Source: Thermothelomyces thermophilus ATCC 42464 (Eukaryota; Ascomycota; Sordariomycetes; Sordariales; Chaetomiaceae). Taken from it: a DNA stretch of 64,000 bases. Below are positions 1 through 10,963 of the stretch, in pieces; position 1 is the first letter of the stretch; each line of letters begins with the position of its first letter. The notes beneath the pieces were generated by a model. That model saw only the letters and a list, made by a program, of their open reading frames with translations, did no database searches and was not told the origin of the DNA. Location: the NCBI RefSeq assembly GCF_000226095.1, contig NC_016475.1, positions 2,666,001 through 2,730,000 of the forward strand. Direction: 5' to 3'. The translations under genes were made by a program, and so were the position numbers.

Positions 1-791
1 CTTCAGCCTCCAGGTCGAAGAGGCGCGCACCGTCTTCGGCAATATCGGAGCCTTCCTCAGATACCTCTGGGCCGTCCTCTTCCTCCTCGGAGCCTTCCTC
101 TCCGGCATTCTCTTCCCCCGACTCTTCTCCCGACGAGGACATGAAATCTGCAGCGGTGGGTCTCTTCTTAATTCGCCCGTTCGGCACCCTCGGCTTAGAA
201 CTGCCGCGGAAGACAAAATCTTTGAGGGCTTCCTCGTCACTCTCGTTCAGCGCATTGTCGCTGCTAATCTCGGCGTCATCGTCGACATGGTCTGCCTCGA
301 GATCCGCAGTCTCTGGGTCGTCGTACTTTTCTTCTTCTCCTTCCCCTTCCTCTTCCTCTTCCTCCTCCTCCTCCTCCTCCTCTTCTTCTTCCTCATCCTC
401 ATCTTCGTCCCCATCTTCGTCCTCCTCACTGCTCTGCTCTAGTGCCGCTCTGCTGACGCGCGTACCTCGGTACTCCGGGCCAAGTGAGATGGGCTCTTTT
501 TGGCGAAGCTTGCTCTTCCTGAAGCGGCAGATTAGACGAGGTTGAGCATTCTAGGAACATTCATGTAAACATACCCGACCTCGACGTAGTGCTCGGTCCC
601 CGCGTTCTCATCTGCCGACTCCTCGCTGCCGCTTTCATCACTGTGATCGGGAGCTTCGTTTTCGATGTCGAAGTCTGCAATAACAGGTAAGCCGCGTGCT
701 CGCTGGTCGGGCAAATCTGTCGCTCACCCTTTGCGATCTTCTCTTCAAACTCGGCAAACCGCCGAGAGCGGCCTTTGCGTGCTGTCGACAT
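1..791 (-). CDS. BFR2: BFR2/AATF-like nucleolar protein, N-terminal part (runs off left edge)
   Basis: Three minus-strand exons: 791-728, 674-575 and 518-1, the last continuing beyond the window. Introns 675-727 and 519-574 have GTGAGC and GTATGT donors and CAG acceptors. The spliced product starts MSTARKGRSRRFAEFEEK, then reads DFDIENEAPDHSDESGSEES, then ENAGTEHYVEVGKSKLR and KEPISLGPEYRGTRVSRAAL, followed by a long Glu/Asp tract. The acidic DFDIE segment, the HYVEVGKSKLR block and the GPxYxGxxxSRxAL block are those of Bfr2 (AATF/Che-1 in animals). That family acts in the nucleolus in early 40S ribosome assembly at the SSU processome. Only the N-terminal half is present, so the C-terminal AATF/TRAUB domains cannot be checked. 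The poly-Ser ORF on the opposite strand is the complement of the acidic tract. The gene is divergent from IND1 over about 420 bp. Confidence 0.85.
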
Positions 792-1213
792 TTTGGGAAG
801 TTTGTTGGTTCCTGAGTTGGCTCGAGTCGACTCGAGCTCCCCACATGGAAATTTTCAGGGAGCCGGAATGGCAGCCAGGAAATTTTGGCGGAGACAGATG
901 GCAGAACTTGCCCGCTGCAGGCACCAGTGGGGGGTCTCGGATGCCACTGCCCAGGACCCGTGGACCCAGCTACACTGCTCTCTGACCAATCCGTACAGTG
1001 TCTTCCTACAGGGGATCCGGTCGGAAGCTCCACTAAACCCAAGCTTTCATCCATGATCGACTGCTTGAATTCCGTCAACAAGTGACGGCTCGAAACTCAT
1101 GATGTGAGCCTGGAGTATCGAAGACAAAAAAAAAAGTCATTTCGGCTCCAATCGGGACATGATGAATCAGAATTATTCAAGGTTAAACCGAATAATTATA
1201 TAATTATCCAACC
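792..1213. other. divergent promoter region BFR2 / IND1
   Basis: This 422 bp spacer lies between two divergent housekeeping genes and presumably carries both promoters. It has an AT-rich stretch (TAATTATATAATTAT) just before the IND1 start. Short open frames here show no family resemblance. Confidence 0.6.
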
Positions 1214-2222
1214 ATGCCGTCACGCATTTCCAGCCGCCTCTTCCACACCACCCGCGTGCTCCTCCACGAGAACCCGTTAGTAAGTTATATCTATCTCCCG
1301 CCCACCGTCCACCACCTGGGGCCGGCCTAGTTGATCAACCACCTCCGTTTACAAAAAAATAAAAAAAATTTAGGGTCTTCCACAAAAGGGCAGCATCCCC
1401 CGCTTCCAGCGCGGCCTCCCTACCAAGCGGCCCATCAAGGGCGTCGCCCACATCGTGGCCGTGTCGTCAGCAAAGGGCGGGGTCGGCAAGAGCACGGTGG
1501 CCGCCAACCTGTCGCTCGCGCTGGCGCGGCTGGGCCTGCGGGCGGGGATCCTGGACGCGGACATCTTCGGGCCGTCGGTGCCGACGCTCTTCGACCTGGC
1601 CGCGGCCGGCCCGCCGCGGCTGACGGCGGCGAACCAGCTGGTCCCGCTGACCAACTACGGCGTGCGCACCATGTCGCTCGGGTACCTGTCGCCGGACGAG
1701 GCGGCGCCCGTGGTCTGGCGCGGGCCGATGCTGCTCAAGGCGGTGCAGCAGCTGCTGCACGAGGTCGACTGGGCCGCGGCGGGCGGGGTCGACGTGCTGG
1801 TGCTGGACCTGCCCCCGGGCACGGGCGACGTGCAGCTGAGCATCGCGCAGCAGGTGCCCGTCGACGGCGCCGTCGTCGTCACCACCCCGCACCTGCTGGC
1901 CGTCAAGGACGCCGTCAAGGGCGTCGGCATGTTCGCCAAGGTTGGCGTCCCCGTGCTCGGCCTGGTGCAGAACATGAGCGTCTTCAGCTGCCCCTGCTGC
2001 GGCGAGACCACCGCCGTGTTTGGCGGGAATCAGAAGGTGGTCCAGATGTGCGAGGAGAGGGGGATCGAGCTCCTGGGGGACGTGCCGCTGCATCCCAACA
2101 TTGGAGAGGACGGAGGTCGCGGGAAACCCACCGTTGCCGCGGAGCCCGAGTCGGAGCGGGCAAAGGTGTTTATGGATGTTGCCAGGAAGCTGGCTGCCAA
2201 GGTCGGGCTGGATGTCAGCTGA
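1214..2222 (+). CDS. IND1: IND1/NUBPL mitochondrial P-loop Fe-S assembly ATPase
   Basis: Exons 1214-1279 and 1374-2222 give 304 residues; the intron has a GTAAGT donor and a TTTAG acceptor. Ind1/NUBPL is a mitochondrial Mrp/NBP35-type ATPase that delivers Fe-S clusters to respiratory complex I. The N-terminus (MPSRISSRLFHTTRVLLHEN) is Arg/Ser-rich without acids, as in a matrix presequence. The motif GLPxKGxIPRFQRGLP precedes the deviant Walker A KGGVGKST (residues 56-63). DADIFGPSVP and LDLPPGTGD follow, and a CPCC pair at 228-231 is the bridging-cluster CxxC. Length and motif order match the family, and all cofactor residues are present. The intron falls exactly at the presequence/ATPase junction. 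The ATG at 1214 is required because the ATPase exon has no suitable upstream start. Confidence 0.93.
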
Positions 2223-2807
2223 GGTTCGGGAGCGGTGGAAGGGGTGTCTGAGGAACGTTCCGGTCTCGTGGGACAGAGGCTGCTGGATGCCTCGCATCAC
2301 GGGAAGTGAAGTCAGTAGGCCTTGTACGATATGTGTGTGTGTGCATATTGCAGGTCTGATGTGGTAGAAAAAAAACCTTCCGGAACCGTTGCGTTATTGA
2401 CGACCACGTCTGCACACAAACAGACCAACATAGAGTCGAGATTCAAAACGTTGGGTATCTCATTATACAAAGTATTCTATATCTGCTATCGCTACCACCC
2501 GGTCTTCTTGGCTCCCTCCCTCCCCCTTTTCAACCGCTGGCCGGGCGGAGCAATAAGATCTGGACTAGCGGGGTTGGCATCCGATCCCAACGTTAGCTTC
2601 TGTCTGGATAAAAGAAATTGAGGGTAGCTAGGGAGCAATAGAAAAAAAAAATTTAGCCAGGTTCTGCCTAAAGCCAAACTCCAACTTCCGAAGTCGTCCT
2701 TCGATTTGAACCAAACGCCGATGGCGGTCGGTCCCCCGAGGATGGCGCCTTTGTTCCACTGCAAGCCCGGGACGGCAGTTCTGGAAACACAGCAAAACCA
2801 CGTTAGT
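2223..2807. other. convergent 3' flanks of IND1 and SPF30
   Basis: A 585 bp spacer between two convergent stop codons. It holds a short TG repeat near 2331-2343 and an A-run near 2641-2651. I see no gene. Confidence 0.6.
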
Positions 2808-3886
2808 CTAGTCCAAATCTTCGTTGGGCTGGTAAACATGGCGGGTTCGGGCAGGATCTTTGCGCATTGCCTGGCCGGAACCGGTGAAGCCGACTGGATG
2901 CGGGTCAGCACATTAGACTTCCAGCAAGAGAGAGAGAGAGAACCCGGGGGGGGGGGGGGACTGGGGCCACTCACCTCGGCCGTTGATCCCCTCCGGCGTG
3001 CGGAACATGCTCTCCTTCTTGGCAACCTTGCCAAACTTCCCCTTGCTGGTGAACTCCTGCCACTTGGTCTTGCCCTTCTCGAGCTCCTTGGTGGCCTTGA
3101 TCTTCTTGAACTTGGGGCGCGGTTTATCGTCAGCGTTCTCGGCGGCGGCAGCGGCAGCGGCGGCCCTTTTCGCCTCCAGGGCTTGCGGATAGATGTCAGC
3201 CGCCGCAGACATGACGATGCCGTTGTTGGCCGAGGTGGGCGTGAGGGAGGCCGGGCTGGGCGTGGCTGTTGATGTCGGGCCGCCGACAGCATTGCTGTTG
3301 CCCGAGACGGCGGTGCCATCAGCCTTGCGCTTCTGTGCCATTGGGCGGATATCCTTAGCACGCAGAGTCTCGACGGTGTCATAGTTCTTGAACTTGACCG
3401 TGTAGATGGGTGCCGTGGACGAACCAGTCACCGCGGTGATGCGCGCCGGGTAGAAGCCCTTGTCGCCCGAGAGCCATTTTGCCATGACATTGTCGTTGAC
3501 CTGGTATGTAATGGTTTCTGCTTCTTTCTCCTTCTCCTCAGAGGCGGGGGCGGCCTTCTTGAATGCCGGATGGTTCTCGCGCGACCACTTCTGCTCGGCT
3601 GGCGGGGGCGATGGTGCCTTTTGCGGCGCGGCTTTTGGAGGCTCGTTCTTGGGCTTGAGTTCTGCGAGAGAGTCGTCGAGGAGCTGGATCATCTGCTCCA
3701 GCTCGCCCTTGAGGGCTTGCAGTTCGGCATTGTCAGGGTCGTCCTTAAGGGATGTGACGACAAGCTCGAGCTGTTGATCGCCAGTCAAGTCAGCGCTCGA
3801 CTCAGCCTGCGACTCAGTCTGCATTATCGGACGATACGCACCTGGTTCTCGTACTCCTTGCGCTCTGCTTCCAGTTGGGCGCTCAT
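2808..3886 (-). CDS. SPF30/SMNDC1-like Tudor-domain splicing factor
   Basis: Exons 3886-3842, 3770-2975 and 2893-2808 give 308 residues. The N-terminal coiled-coil (MSAQLEAERKEYENQ joined to LELVVTSLKDDPDNAELQAL) lines up with the start of human SMNDC1. A Pro/Ala linker follows, then a Tudor domain around 105-165 (NVMAKWLSGDKGFYPARI, YTVKFKNYDTVE). A Lys-rich segment follows, and the tail RTPEGINGR / VGFTGSGQAMRKDPAR. The family binds symmetrically dimethylated arginine on Sm proteins and is needed for U4/U6.U5 tri-snRNP joining. Intron 1 (3771-3841) is placed with branch point CTGAC. A shorter 23 nt intron would keep an upstream methionine but is too small to splice. In-frame codons upstream of 3886 stay open to a CAG acceptor at 3925-3927, so an extra short 5' exon is possible. 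A long G-run lies in intron 2. Confidence 0.88.
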
Positions 3887-5217
3887 TTTGTCTGCGATGA
3901 TGGCTTGGAAATCAGTAGCCGATGCTGCACTTCAGGCCTCTCTCTGCTTGTTGTGAAGTGGCGGGGTTGCCCGAGGTCGACGTCTCGTCTCGGTGAAAGC
4001 AATGAAAGTCCACGCACAGACCAGACATAGTAGCCAATGGGTGTGCTTTCAGTCAGGTAGGAATACAAGTACGGATACAGTACCAGTTAGTATCCAAGTG
4101 CACGGAGCCGAGCAGATGAAACAAACTCGGTGCGTTCCAAGACAATGGCAACTAAAGTGACTGATAAGAAGAGAGCCCAGTTATCTGAAACCTGCAAGGC
4201 ACAGTCATAGACTCGACATTTTGGATCGTATATGTGCGTTTTTTTCCGAATGAATCATCTCGTTCGTCCCCTCTGCCCAAGAAGAGAGTTCTTTCTAGGT
4301 ATACGTATTACAGAATACGCCATCATGAGAAATGCCCTCCCGACAGCCTCCTGTCTGTCTCTCCGTTCCACTGTACTCTTCTTCAGCACCGACTTCGGCC
4401 TACGGAATTCGTCACCTGCAACAACGAGGCAATCGGCGCCAGCTCTCGGGCATTCAGGTAATTTCCATGCTCACACCGGTGGCCACGTTGTCCACGCACA
4501 CCACTGGGGGCTGCAACAGAGCTCGCACTGAATGCCGCACGAAACCGTCGTACATACTTCGTACTCCGTACATACATACATAGATTACAGATTACAGTAA
4601 TCCGTACGAGGCACATGGAGGGAGAGCAGCCACCCGGACTCATCCCTCTCTCCCTCGCTGTTGCGGGTCGCTCGCTCGATTGCGGGGTGGGGACACAATT
4701 GCCACTCTCAGCCAATGAGCGCCTGGTTGAATCGAACCGTTCCGTCACCGCTTTGGTCTTCGGTCGCAACGGCTTGAACACGGATCGAAGCCTGTACGTG
4801 GAGTTCGACCGGCTCAAAAGAATTGGCCTTCCCAAAGTCGGCGTCCCGTTTCCTATCGCTTCCGACATCCTGTATCTCGGAGCCGTCTTCCAATTGATTG
4901 CACGAGCCCCCCCCGCCGACGACAACGCCTTCCCGGAACACGGTCTCGCGACACTTAAATCGACCATTTGCAGTCTCCACCTTTCTGCCTATGACGAATC
5001 CCCCTGCCCGTCAACGGGCTCGCTGACGCTGTCGTCAAAAAAACAGGGTCGGCGATTTCGTTGGTGGTCGCGCCTTCGTACGTTGTTCTGCCCGACAGCT
5101 CCCTTTTGCTGTTCAGCGGGCCAGTCCGCGCCACAACGGCACTCGTGCGACACCACACTCGGGCAAAGCCGATTTTTGGGGAGAAATAAGGCGCACAAAG
5201 AAACAGCTTAGCCCGGC
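3887..5217. other. intergenic region between SPF30 and the TCO89-like gene
   Basis: This 1.33 kb spacer contains the divergent promoters. TACATA-type microsatellite DNA lies near 4550-4585 (CGTACATACTTCGTACTCCG and relatives). A 198-codon plus-strand frame at 4615-5211 lies in the leader of the next gene. The opposite strand is equally open there, so I do not call it as a gene. Confidence 0.5.
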
Positions 5218-7215
5218 ATGGTGAGGGACAGGGACGGCGACGGGTTGGGCGCCAACCAATCAAAAAAGCCACCCGCGGCCATCGTCGACTTCGCCGACCA
5301 ACCACAGCAGCAGCCTCCGCAACAGTATCATCGGGCGAAAAGCCAGAAGCACGTCGTCGGAGGTGCCACAGGAGGCCGAATGCACGCCCGAATCCCCTCC
5401 ACAAAAGGCCTCCAGAAACACCATGCCGCGGCATCAACAGCAAAGCTGACTCGCAAACACGGTTCGCTGTCCCCCGATCGAGGAGGCGGCGCTGCTCTCG
5501 CATCCCATCACCACCGTCGAGCGACCTCGGAGCTGAAGCTGACGCGCGACCCGTCGGCCACCAACCTCAAAAAGAACACCTCGCATACGAACCTGAGACG
5601 CAATCGGTCCCAGGCCGAGGTTGGAAAGAGGACCAAGTCGTCCAACAACCTCCAGCGATCCGTGTCCAATCCGGCAGTAAATAAGCTGAGGCATACGGGC
5701 GGCTCCAGGGTGCAGTTCAACCTGGGAGACGAGGACCAGAACGGCGGCGGCGACGGCGACGACGACGACGACGACGAGTGGGTGGATGCTAGCACATCTG
5801 CCTCGCCTTTGCTCTCCCGCCGTGGCTCTGCCGTGAGCTCTGCACACACGCCCAACCCCCCCGCCGCGAACGAGGGAGGCTCACAGGGAGGCTCGCCGAC
5901 ACCACACGCCGAGGTCGAGCGCACACTGAGCACCGGGACGCAGAACGGCTCCACAAACGGCGCACAGCACGGTGCACAACACGGAACCAACAGCCACTCG
6001 CGTGACAAGTCGAGCCACAATCAGTACCTCACATCCCGAATCTTGTCAAGAACTCCTTCGCACGGCGCTCCACCCATGATGTCGACCGAAACCGTCTCGG
6101 CCCGGCCATCCTCCATACGGCAGCCGTCCCCTCCAGACTCGGGCACGGATCCGAGCCAATATCTTTCCAGCACTCCCGGTACCGCCGCCCAAGCCCGGCC
6201 GGGAAGCAGCGGCAAGGCAGAGCTCACCTCGCGGTTTGTGGGGCACAACAGCCAGGAGCCTGGGTCAGGGCTGGCTGGCGAATCCTTCATCTTGGCTGCG
6301 AACAGGGGCGGGCTGTCTCGCGCCGCACTAAGCGGCAAGGATGAGATTAGCGTACCCAAGCGGCGGCAGTCGATAGGAGCCCTGTCGCAATCCCGAGGCA
6401 TCGACGCATTGAACGCTAGGCGTGCCGCAGGCGCAGACAATGGCAGCGACGGTGAGGATGATGAGGAGCGCATCACTCGGGCCTCTCGCGCGCGGCGGAG
6501 CGGCGAGTACATCGTGCCTCGCGATATGAACAGGACGCAGCAGAAGCTGAACCTCCAGCGCGCGAGCTCCAGCCTCGAGCCCGCCCACCCCCATCCCGGG
6601 ATAGGCATAGGACCGCCAGGTGTCGCCGCTGGCGCGGGGCCCCTCCTAGGGGTGCCCACCACATACGACTCCCGAGACCCGCGAATCAACAAGATGCTGG
6701 AGCGGACGGGCATGGAATACTTGACGGTGCGCCGCCACCTCAACCCCGTCGCCCGGTCTATCTCCCGCGTGATGCAGCTTCCCGGGCTCGAGAATAGCCG
6801 CCGGATCCCGCGCCCTGGCACGACTTCATCCAGCCACGGTCCACGCGTCTCGGAACAGTTCAACCCGCAAGAACAACCGCAACGGGAACGCGAACAACCC
6901 ATCACCAGCACCTCCAGCATGGCCGACCTGATTCACGGTGGCGGGGCCAGCGCAAGACGGCCCCCAACACCGCGGAGCGGCGGCGGCGGCGCGTACTCGG
7001 CGCTGCAGAGCGCCAGCTCGAGCCTGGGCACCGACGACGGGTCCGGCCGGTTACACGATCGGCATAGTCCAGGCCAGGGCCCCAACGGGCACAACGGCCA
7101 AGCCCACAGGCTGAGCGGATCGAGTCTCATTGATGGGACCGAAGACGCCGGCACGGTGGCGTTGTTGCGCATGATGTGGGATAAGATCACGGATCTGAGC
7201 AGCAGCCAGGAATAG
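5218..7215 (+). CDS. TCO89-like TORC1 subunit
   Basis: Single exon, 665 residues. The protein is Ser/Asn/Gly-rich and largely disordered. Residues around 105-165 carry the repeated short basic phrases typical of fungal Tco89 (LKLTRDPSATNLKKN, HTNLRRNRSQAEV, TKSSNNLQRSVSNPAVNKLR). These lead into VQFNLGDED and an Asp run ending DDEWVDAS. The C-terminal part has DPRINKMLERTGMEYLTVRR, and the protein ends MMWDKITDLSSSQE. Tco89 is a fungus-specific TORC1 component at the vacuolar membrane that links nutrient and cell-wall stress to growth. The assignment rests on these phrases and on overall composition; fungal Tco89 proteins diverge strongly outside them. The stop codon of an in-frame 198-codon leader ORF sits six bases upstream of this ATG. 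Confidence 0.72.
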   Translation: MVRDRDGDGLGANQSKKPPAAIVDFADQPQQQPPQQYHRAKSQKHVVGGATGGRMHARIPSTKGLQKHHAAASTAKLTRKHGSLSPDRGGGAALASHHHRRATSELKLTRDPSATNLKKNTSHTNLRRNRSQAEVGKRTKSSNNLQRSVSNPAVNKLRHTGGSRVQFNLGDEDQNGGGDGDDDDDDEWVDASTSASPLLSRRGSAVSSAHTPNPPAANEGGSQGGSPTPHAEVERTLSTGTQNGSTNGAQHGAQHGTNSHSRDKSSHNQYLTSRILSRTPSHGAPPMMSTETVSARPSSIRQPSPPDSGTDPSQYLSSTPGTAAQARPGSSGKAELTSRFVGHNSQEPGSGLAGESFILAANRGGLSRAALSGKDEISVPKRRQSIGALSQSRGIDALNARRAAGADNGSDGEDDEERITRASRARRSGEYIVPRDMNRTQQKLNLQRASSSLEPAHPHPGIGIGPPGVAAGAGPLLGVPTTYDSRDPRINKMLERTGMEYLTVRRHLNPVARSISRVMQLPGLENSRRIPRPGTTSSSHGPRVSEQFNPQEQPQREREQPITSTSSMADLIHGGGASARRPPTPRSGGGGAYSALQSASSSLGTDDGSGRLHDRHSPGQGPNGHNGQAHRLSGSSLIDGTEDAGTVALLRMMWDKITDLSSSQE

Positions 7216-8632
7216 AATGTAGAATTGCCGCCGGAAGTTGCGCGTGGCGCGCAGCGTAGGGCCTCCCCGAGGGGATCAGTGACGGCTCTGCTTTGCCTCG
7301 GGCCCCGGCGAGGTTGTTCGCGGATCAATGACGCAACGAGCGACGAACAACGAGTACGACTCCAGGTTAGAAATGCAACCCGGAGAGGTTCTCGGTGGGA
7401 TCGAGAATCACTCTCGAGACTCAAACCCCCCCAGCTCCCCCTTCCCACCCGTTCAGCCCGAGGCTCGACATTCCGTCGGAGGAAGGGTCCTCGGTACCAG
7501 ACAGCCCCTACTAACCAACCCCCCCCCCCTTCTGACGGGTCGACGTGTTGGGGCAGCTCGGGCAGCAGAACACGAGGCCATTCGCGGTTTTAACGGCGGC
7601 TCGGCTCGCGACGCGTGAAGCAGGGCTACGGGCTGGAACAAGAAGAAGAAATAAAAAGTAATGATGAAAAAAAAAGAAAGAAGAAAAAGAAGAAGACGAT
7701 TACAGCAATCCGTCGGCACGCGCATTCTCTCAGTTCAAACACCAAGGGGGGGCTGAGGCAGCCATCGATATATGGCCAGGTGCGATTTTGACGCCCTTGC
7801 CACGCGTCAAGTAATCTCCGTGACCACCATGGTCAGGTGTGCAAGGCTCTCTCGGAAGGCTGGTCACGGGATCAACAGCCGGACAGCAGTTCGTTTCTAA
7901 TTTCTCCCTTTGGCGCTACAATCTTTATGTGAGCCGTGAGGAAGGAGAATATCATGACTCGACTATAGTATACGTATGGCTCTTGCTTTTTATCTTTTTT
8001 TTTTTCTTTCTTCTGTCGCTGTGGCGTTCATTATTGGCGCGGTGGGGTGAAGGGGTCCCGGTTAATAATAGGATTTTCGCAAGGGCCTGAAGTAAAACTG
8101 ACAGCGGCGGACATAACGGATAGAGCGCTTCCGAGGTGACTTTGCAGTAGGGGAATCACTACACTATTCCTCCTTCTCTTTCTAATTAATGAGGCAGCAA
8201 TAGAAAATTAATAGTGTGCTTCGAGACGTCTACGCTTCAGGGCAGTACAGGTGCTTGACAGCACGTTTGATTTTGGTGGCTACCTCATCTTGCAAGCGCA
8301 TCGCCCTTGCATTTTTTTTTCGATCTCAAGTAGAGAAAGGGAGTTGTGCAAGGAAAAAAAAAAAGAAAAGAAAAGAAAAAAAAAGAGATACAGGGAGGAT
8401 CGTGCACTGGACAAGTACCGCAGTAGCAGGGAACGGGACGCGACTGAATCTGAATCTGGGGTTCTTCAACTTATGTATATGTGTATTGTCCCAGGTGACC
8501 AAACCCGCATGCATTGCTCTTAAGAATACACAAGCCGTCATGTCATAAACGAACAAGAGATTAGGTATACAAGAAAATCTCCATTTTTCCATCTTTCTTC
8601 CCTTTCCGGCTGCTCTCTCTTCTTCCTTTTTT
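7216..8632. other. convergent 3' region TCO89-like / thiolase
   Basis: About 1.4 kb without a convincing gene. It holds low-complexity DNA: a C-run near 7519-7529, A/G-rich DNA near 7641-7695, T-runs near 7990-8010 and an AAGAAAAG-rich stretch near 8355-8390. These probably belong to the two 3' UTRs. Confidence 0.5.
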
Positions 8633-10070
8633 TTACTCGGCAACCCACACAGCAGCCATACCCATGCCGGTACCGACGCACATGGACGTGACGCCAATCT
8701 TCTGGCCCCTCCTCCTCAGCTCGTAGAGCAGGGTGGAGACTTGGCGGGCGCCGGTGCAGCCGAGCGGGTGGCCAAAGGCGATGGCGCCGCCCTTGGGGTT
8801 GATCTTCTCCTGGGGCAGGCCGAGCTCGTTGGCGCACCACAGGCACTGGCTGGCGAAGGCCTCGTTGATCTCGAAGATGTCGACGTCATCCTTGGTGATG
8901 CCCGTCAGCTCAAAGACCTTGGGGATGGCCTTCCAGGGGCCGATGCCCATGAGCAGGGGCGGGACGCCGACGACGGAGGCGGCGACGAACTTGCCCAGGA
9001 TGGGCTGGCCGAGGCGCTCGGCGGTGGAGCGCTTCATCATGAGCACGGCGGCGGCGCCGTCGCTGACCTGGCTGGCGTTGCCGGCGTGGATGGAGCCGTC
9101 CTTGGCGAAGGCGGGCCGGATCTTGGAGAGGGACTCGACCGTGACGCCCGGGCGGATGCCGTCGTCGCGGTCGACGACAATCTCCTTGGTCTCGCCCGAC
9201 TTGGGGTCCTCGTACTTGACCTTGATCGGGTGGATCTCCTCCTTGAAGAGGCCGGCCGCCTGGGCGTCGACGGCCTTCTTGAACGAGGCGGCAGCGAAGG
9301 CGTCCTGGCTGGCGCGCGTGATGTTGCGGTCCTTGGCCATCTGCTCCGAGAGCACACCCATGGGCACCTTGCAGTTGGCGGCCTCGGGGTACGACTCGAG
9401 GAGGTCCGAGAACTCGGACACGGCGCCGGGGCCGTACTGGGTGGACATGCTCTCGACGCCGGCGCCGATGCCGATCTCGATCATGCCGCTGCGGATCTGG
9501 TGGGCAATGTCGACGCAGGCCTGCAGGCCCGACGAGCACTGGCGGTTGAGGGTGCGCACGGCGGTCTCGACGGGGAAGCCGGCGACCAGGGCGGCGGCGC
9601 GCATCTCGGTGGCACCGCCGCCGGGGGCGAGCACGGTACCGACGGCGATATCCTGGACGAGTGCGGGGTTGATCTTGGAGCGCTCGATGATGCCCTTGAG
9701 GGCGCCGGCCATGAGGTCCGCGGCGAATGTGTCCTTGAAGAAACCCTTGCCGCCCTTGCAGATGGCGGTGCGGAGGGCTGCCGTGACGACGATCTACAGG
9801 CGCGGGCACAAGTCAGCACATGCGTCTGTCTGCATGCACCATGCACGCGGCATGCAACAACAGCAACAACAACAACAACAACAAAAAAATCTCTTACATC
9901 GTCAGGGTTCTTCTCGAGAAGCTTAGCCTTGCCACCGGCGGAGGCAGTGCCAGAGATCTGGCTGCCCAGCTGAGAAAGTCTATCGAGAGCTGCACACCAT
10001 CATGTCAGCGAGAAAAAAAGAGGGGATAACAATACGGTCCGAACCGAGAGGATGATGACCTACCACCCAT
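8633..10070 (-). CDS. POT1: peroxisomal 3-ketoacyl-CoA thiolase
   Basis: Exons 10070-10064, 9989-9898 and 9793-8633 give 419 residues, close to yeast Pot1. The enzyme catalyses the last, thiolytic step of fatty-acid beta-oxidation. The seven-base first exon joins to give MGALDRLSQLGSQIS, which contains RLSQLGSQI. That fits the PTS2 pattern R-L-x5-Q-(L/I), so import through Pex7 is expected. The nucleophile lies in LNRQCSSGLQA (about C119). The conserved NEAFA motif, GHPLGCTGAR and the proton-shuttle cysteine in SMCVGTGMG are all present. Intron 2 carries a CAA microsatellite. A GTAAGT at 10259-10254 (minus strand) may be the donor of a 5' UTR intron. A long open frame on the opposite strand is a codon-bias shadow. 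CCGAGG cores lie upstream. Confidence 0.95.
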
Positions 10071-10258
10071 CGTGAAGGTTGTGTGTCTGTGTGAGTTCTG
10101 TGTGCGAGAAGATGTCACGATCGAACAAGACGAAGGAAGGGCGTCAGCAGGAACCGGAGGAATAAACGAAGACGCAGAACTGATATTTTAGGCTTTAACA
10201 AGCAGCTGACTACACAGCTGTATATCCGACGCAAGTTTATAAAAACAGTTTCGACTTA

Positions 10259-10264
10259 CCTCGG
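10259..10264. promoter_or_regulatory. CCTCGG core upstream of thiolase (possible Far/CTF1 site)
   Basis: CCTCGG on the plus strand, 190 bp upstream of the thiolase ATG. It matches the core bound by FarA/FarB (Aspergillus) and CTF1 (Fusarium) regulators of beta-oxidation genes. It overlaps a possible 5' UTR splice donor, so it may be chance. Confidence 0.35.
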
Positions 10265-10367
10265 AGCGGCGGCTGATGGATCTTTCCGTCGAGTCTTTTG
10301 AATGGAACTCGGTCCACAAGTCGGTTGGCTCCTTGCCGTGGAGGTGGCCCAGGTGATGTCAGAGAGG

Positions 10368-10373
10368 CCGAGG
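10368..10373. promoter_or_regulatory. CCGAGG core upstream of thiolase (possible Far/CTF1 site)
   Basis: CCGAGG about 300 bp upstream of the thiolase start codon. It is the second copy of the fatty-acid-responsive core here and is not confused with a splice signal. Confidence 0.45.
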
Positions 10374-10913
10374 CATTGCCGCATGCGGTTTAGCCTACCC
10401 CGGGTTACATTCCATGCGCAAGGCCGCTGCCCTCTTCACATGCTTGGGGAAATAAGTGCTGCGCGCGCTCGAGATTGTCTTGACAAATTGTGGCTCTCCA
10501 TGCTTCTTACCCCAGTTTGTCATGCCAACGGCGGGGTTGAATTGGATTGGACTGGGTGGATGGGTGGATGTCATTCGAAATATCCCATTCCTCGTCTCTT
10601 GCTTACTGATACACACATTTCTCACATGCGAATCTCTTCGAGTTATCCAGGGGCGACAGGGGGACAGTTGTGACCTTCATGAATTGCCACTTGCACCCTT
10701 GATACCGTTTCAGATGCTGCTTCGCCAACACAGTTGCATTGCAACAACGTGGAGCTGCGACCAACAAGAAATCGCCTGCTCGAACAAAGGAGAGGTTCGG
10801 TTTACTTTACTCGACAACAACGAGTCCGGATGGCTGGTATCCTGGTAACTATTTCCCTGTGATAAAAGTATCCTATGCAATTGTAGTAAAAAGGAAGAGA
10901 TAGGGAAGAAAAG

Positions 10914-10948
<35 letters not shown>

Positions 10949-10963
10949 AGCCAGACCCCCAAC

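Larger units (their letters stand above)
10071..10963. other. thiolase upstream region and FBP1 3' flank
   Basis: 893 bp with no convincing gene. It contains the thiolase 5' region with two CCTCGG/CCGAGG cores. A 31-base A-run lies at 10916-10946, immediately beyond the FBP1 stop codon. Confidence 0.55.

Noticed and set aside
247-545. Poly-Ser and poly-Arg/Lys frames at the left edge
   Set aside because: Both are alternative frames of the acidic tract of the BFR2-like gene.
1467-2300. 277-codon frame antisense to IND1
   Set aside because: The composition (His/Arg/Gln/Asp-rich) is the reverse complement of GC3-biased coding DNA; IND1 itself is certain.
3819-3841. 23-nt intron in SPF30 giving a start near MQTESQAE
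   Set aside because: Too short for the spliceosome. A 71-nt intron with a CTGAC branch point gives a better match to the SMNDC1 N-terminus.
8741-9973. 410-codon open frame antisense to the thiolase
   Set aside because: Gly/Ala/Asp/Leu-rich complement of a highly codon-biased gene; no domain and no intron logic. It is a shadow.
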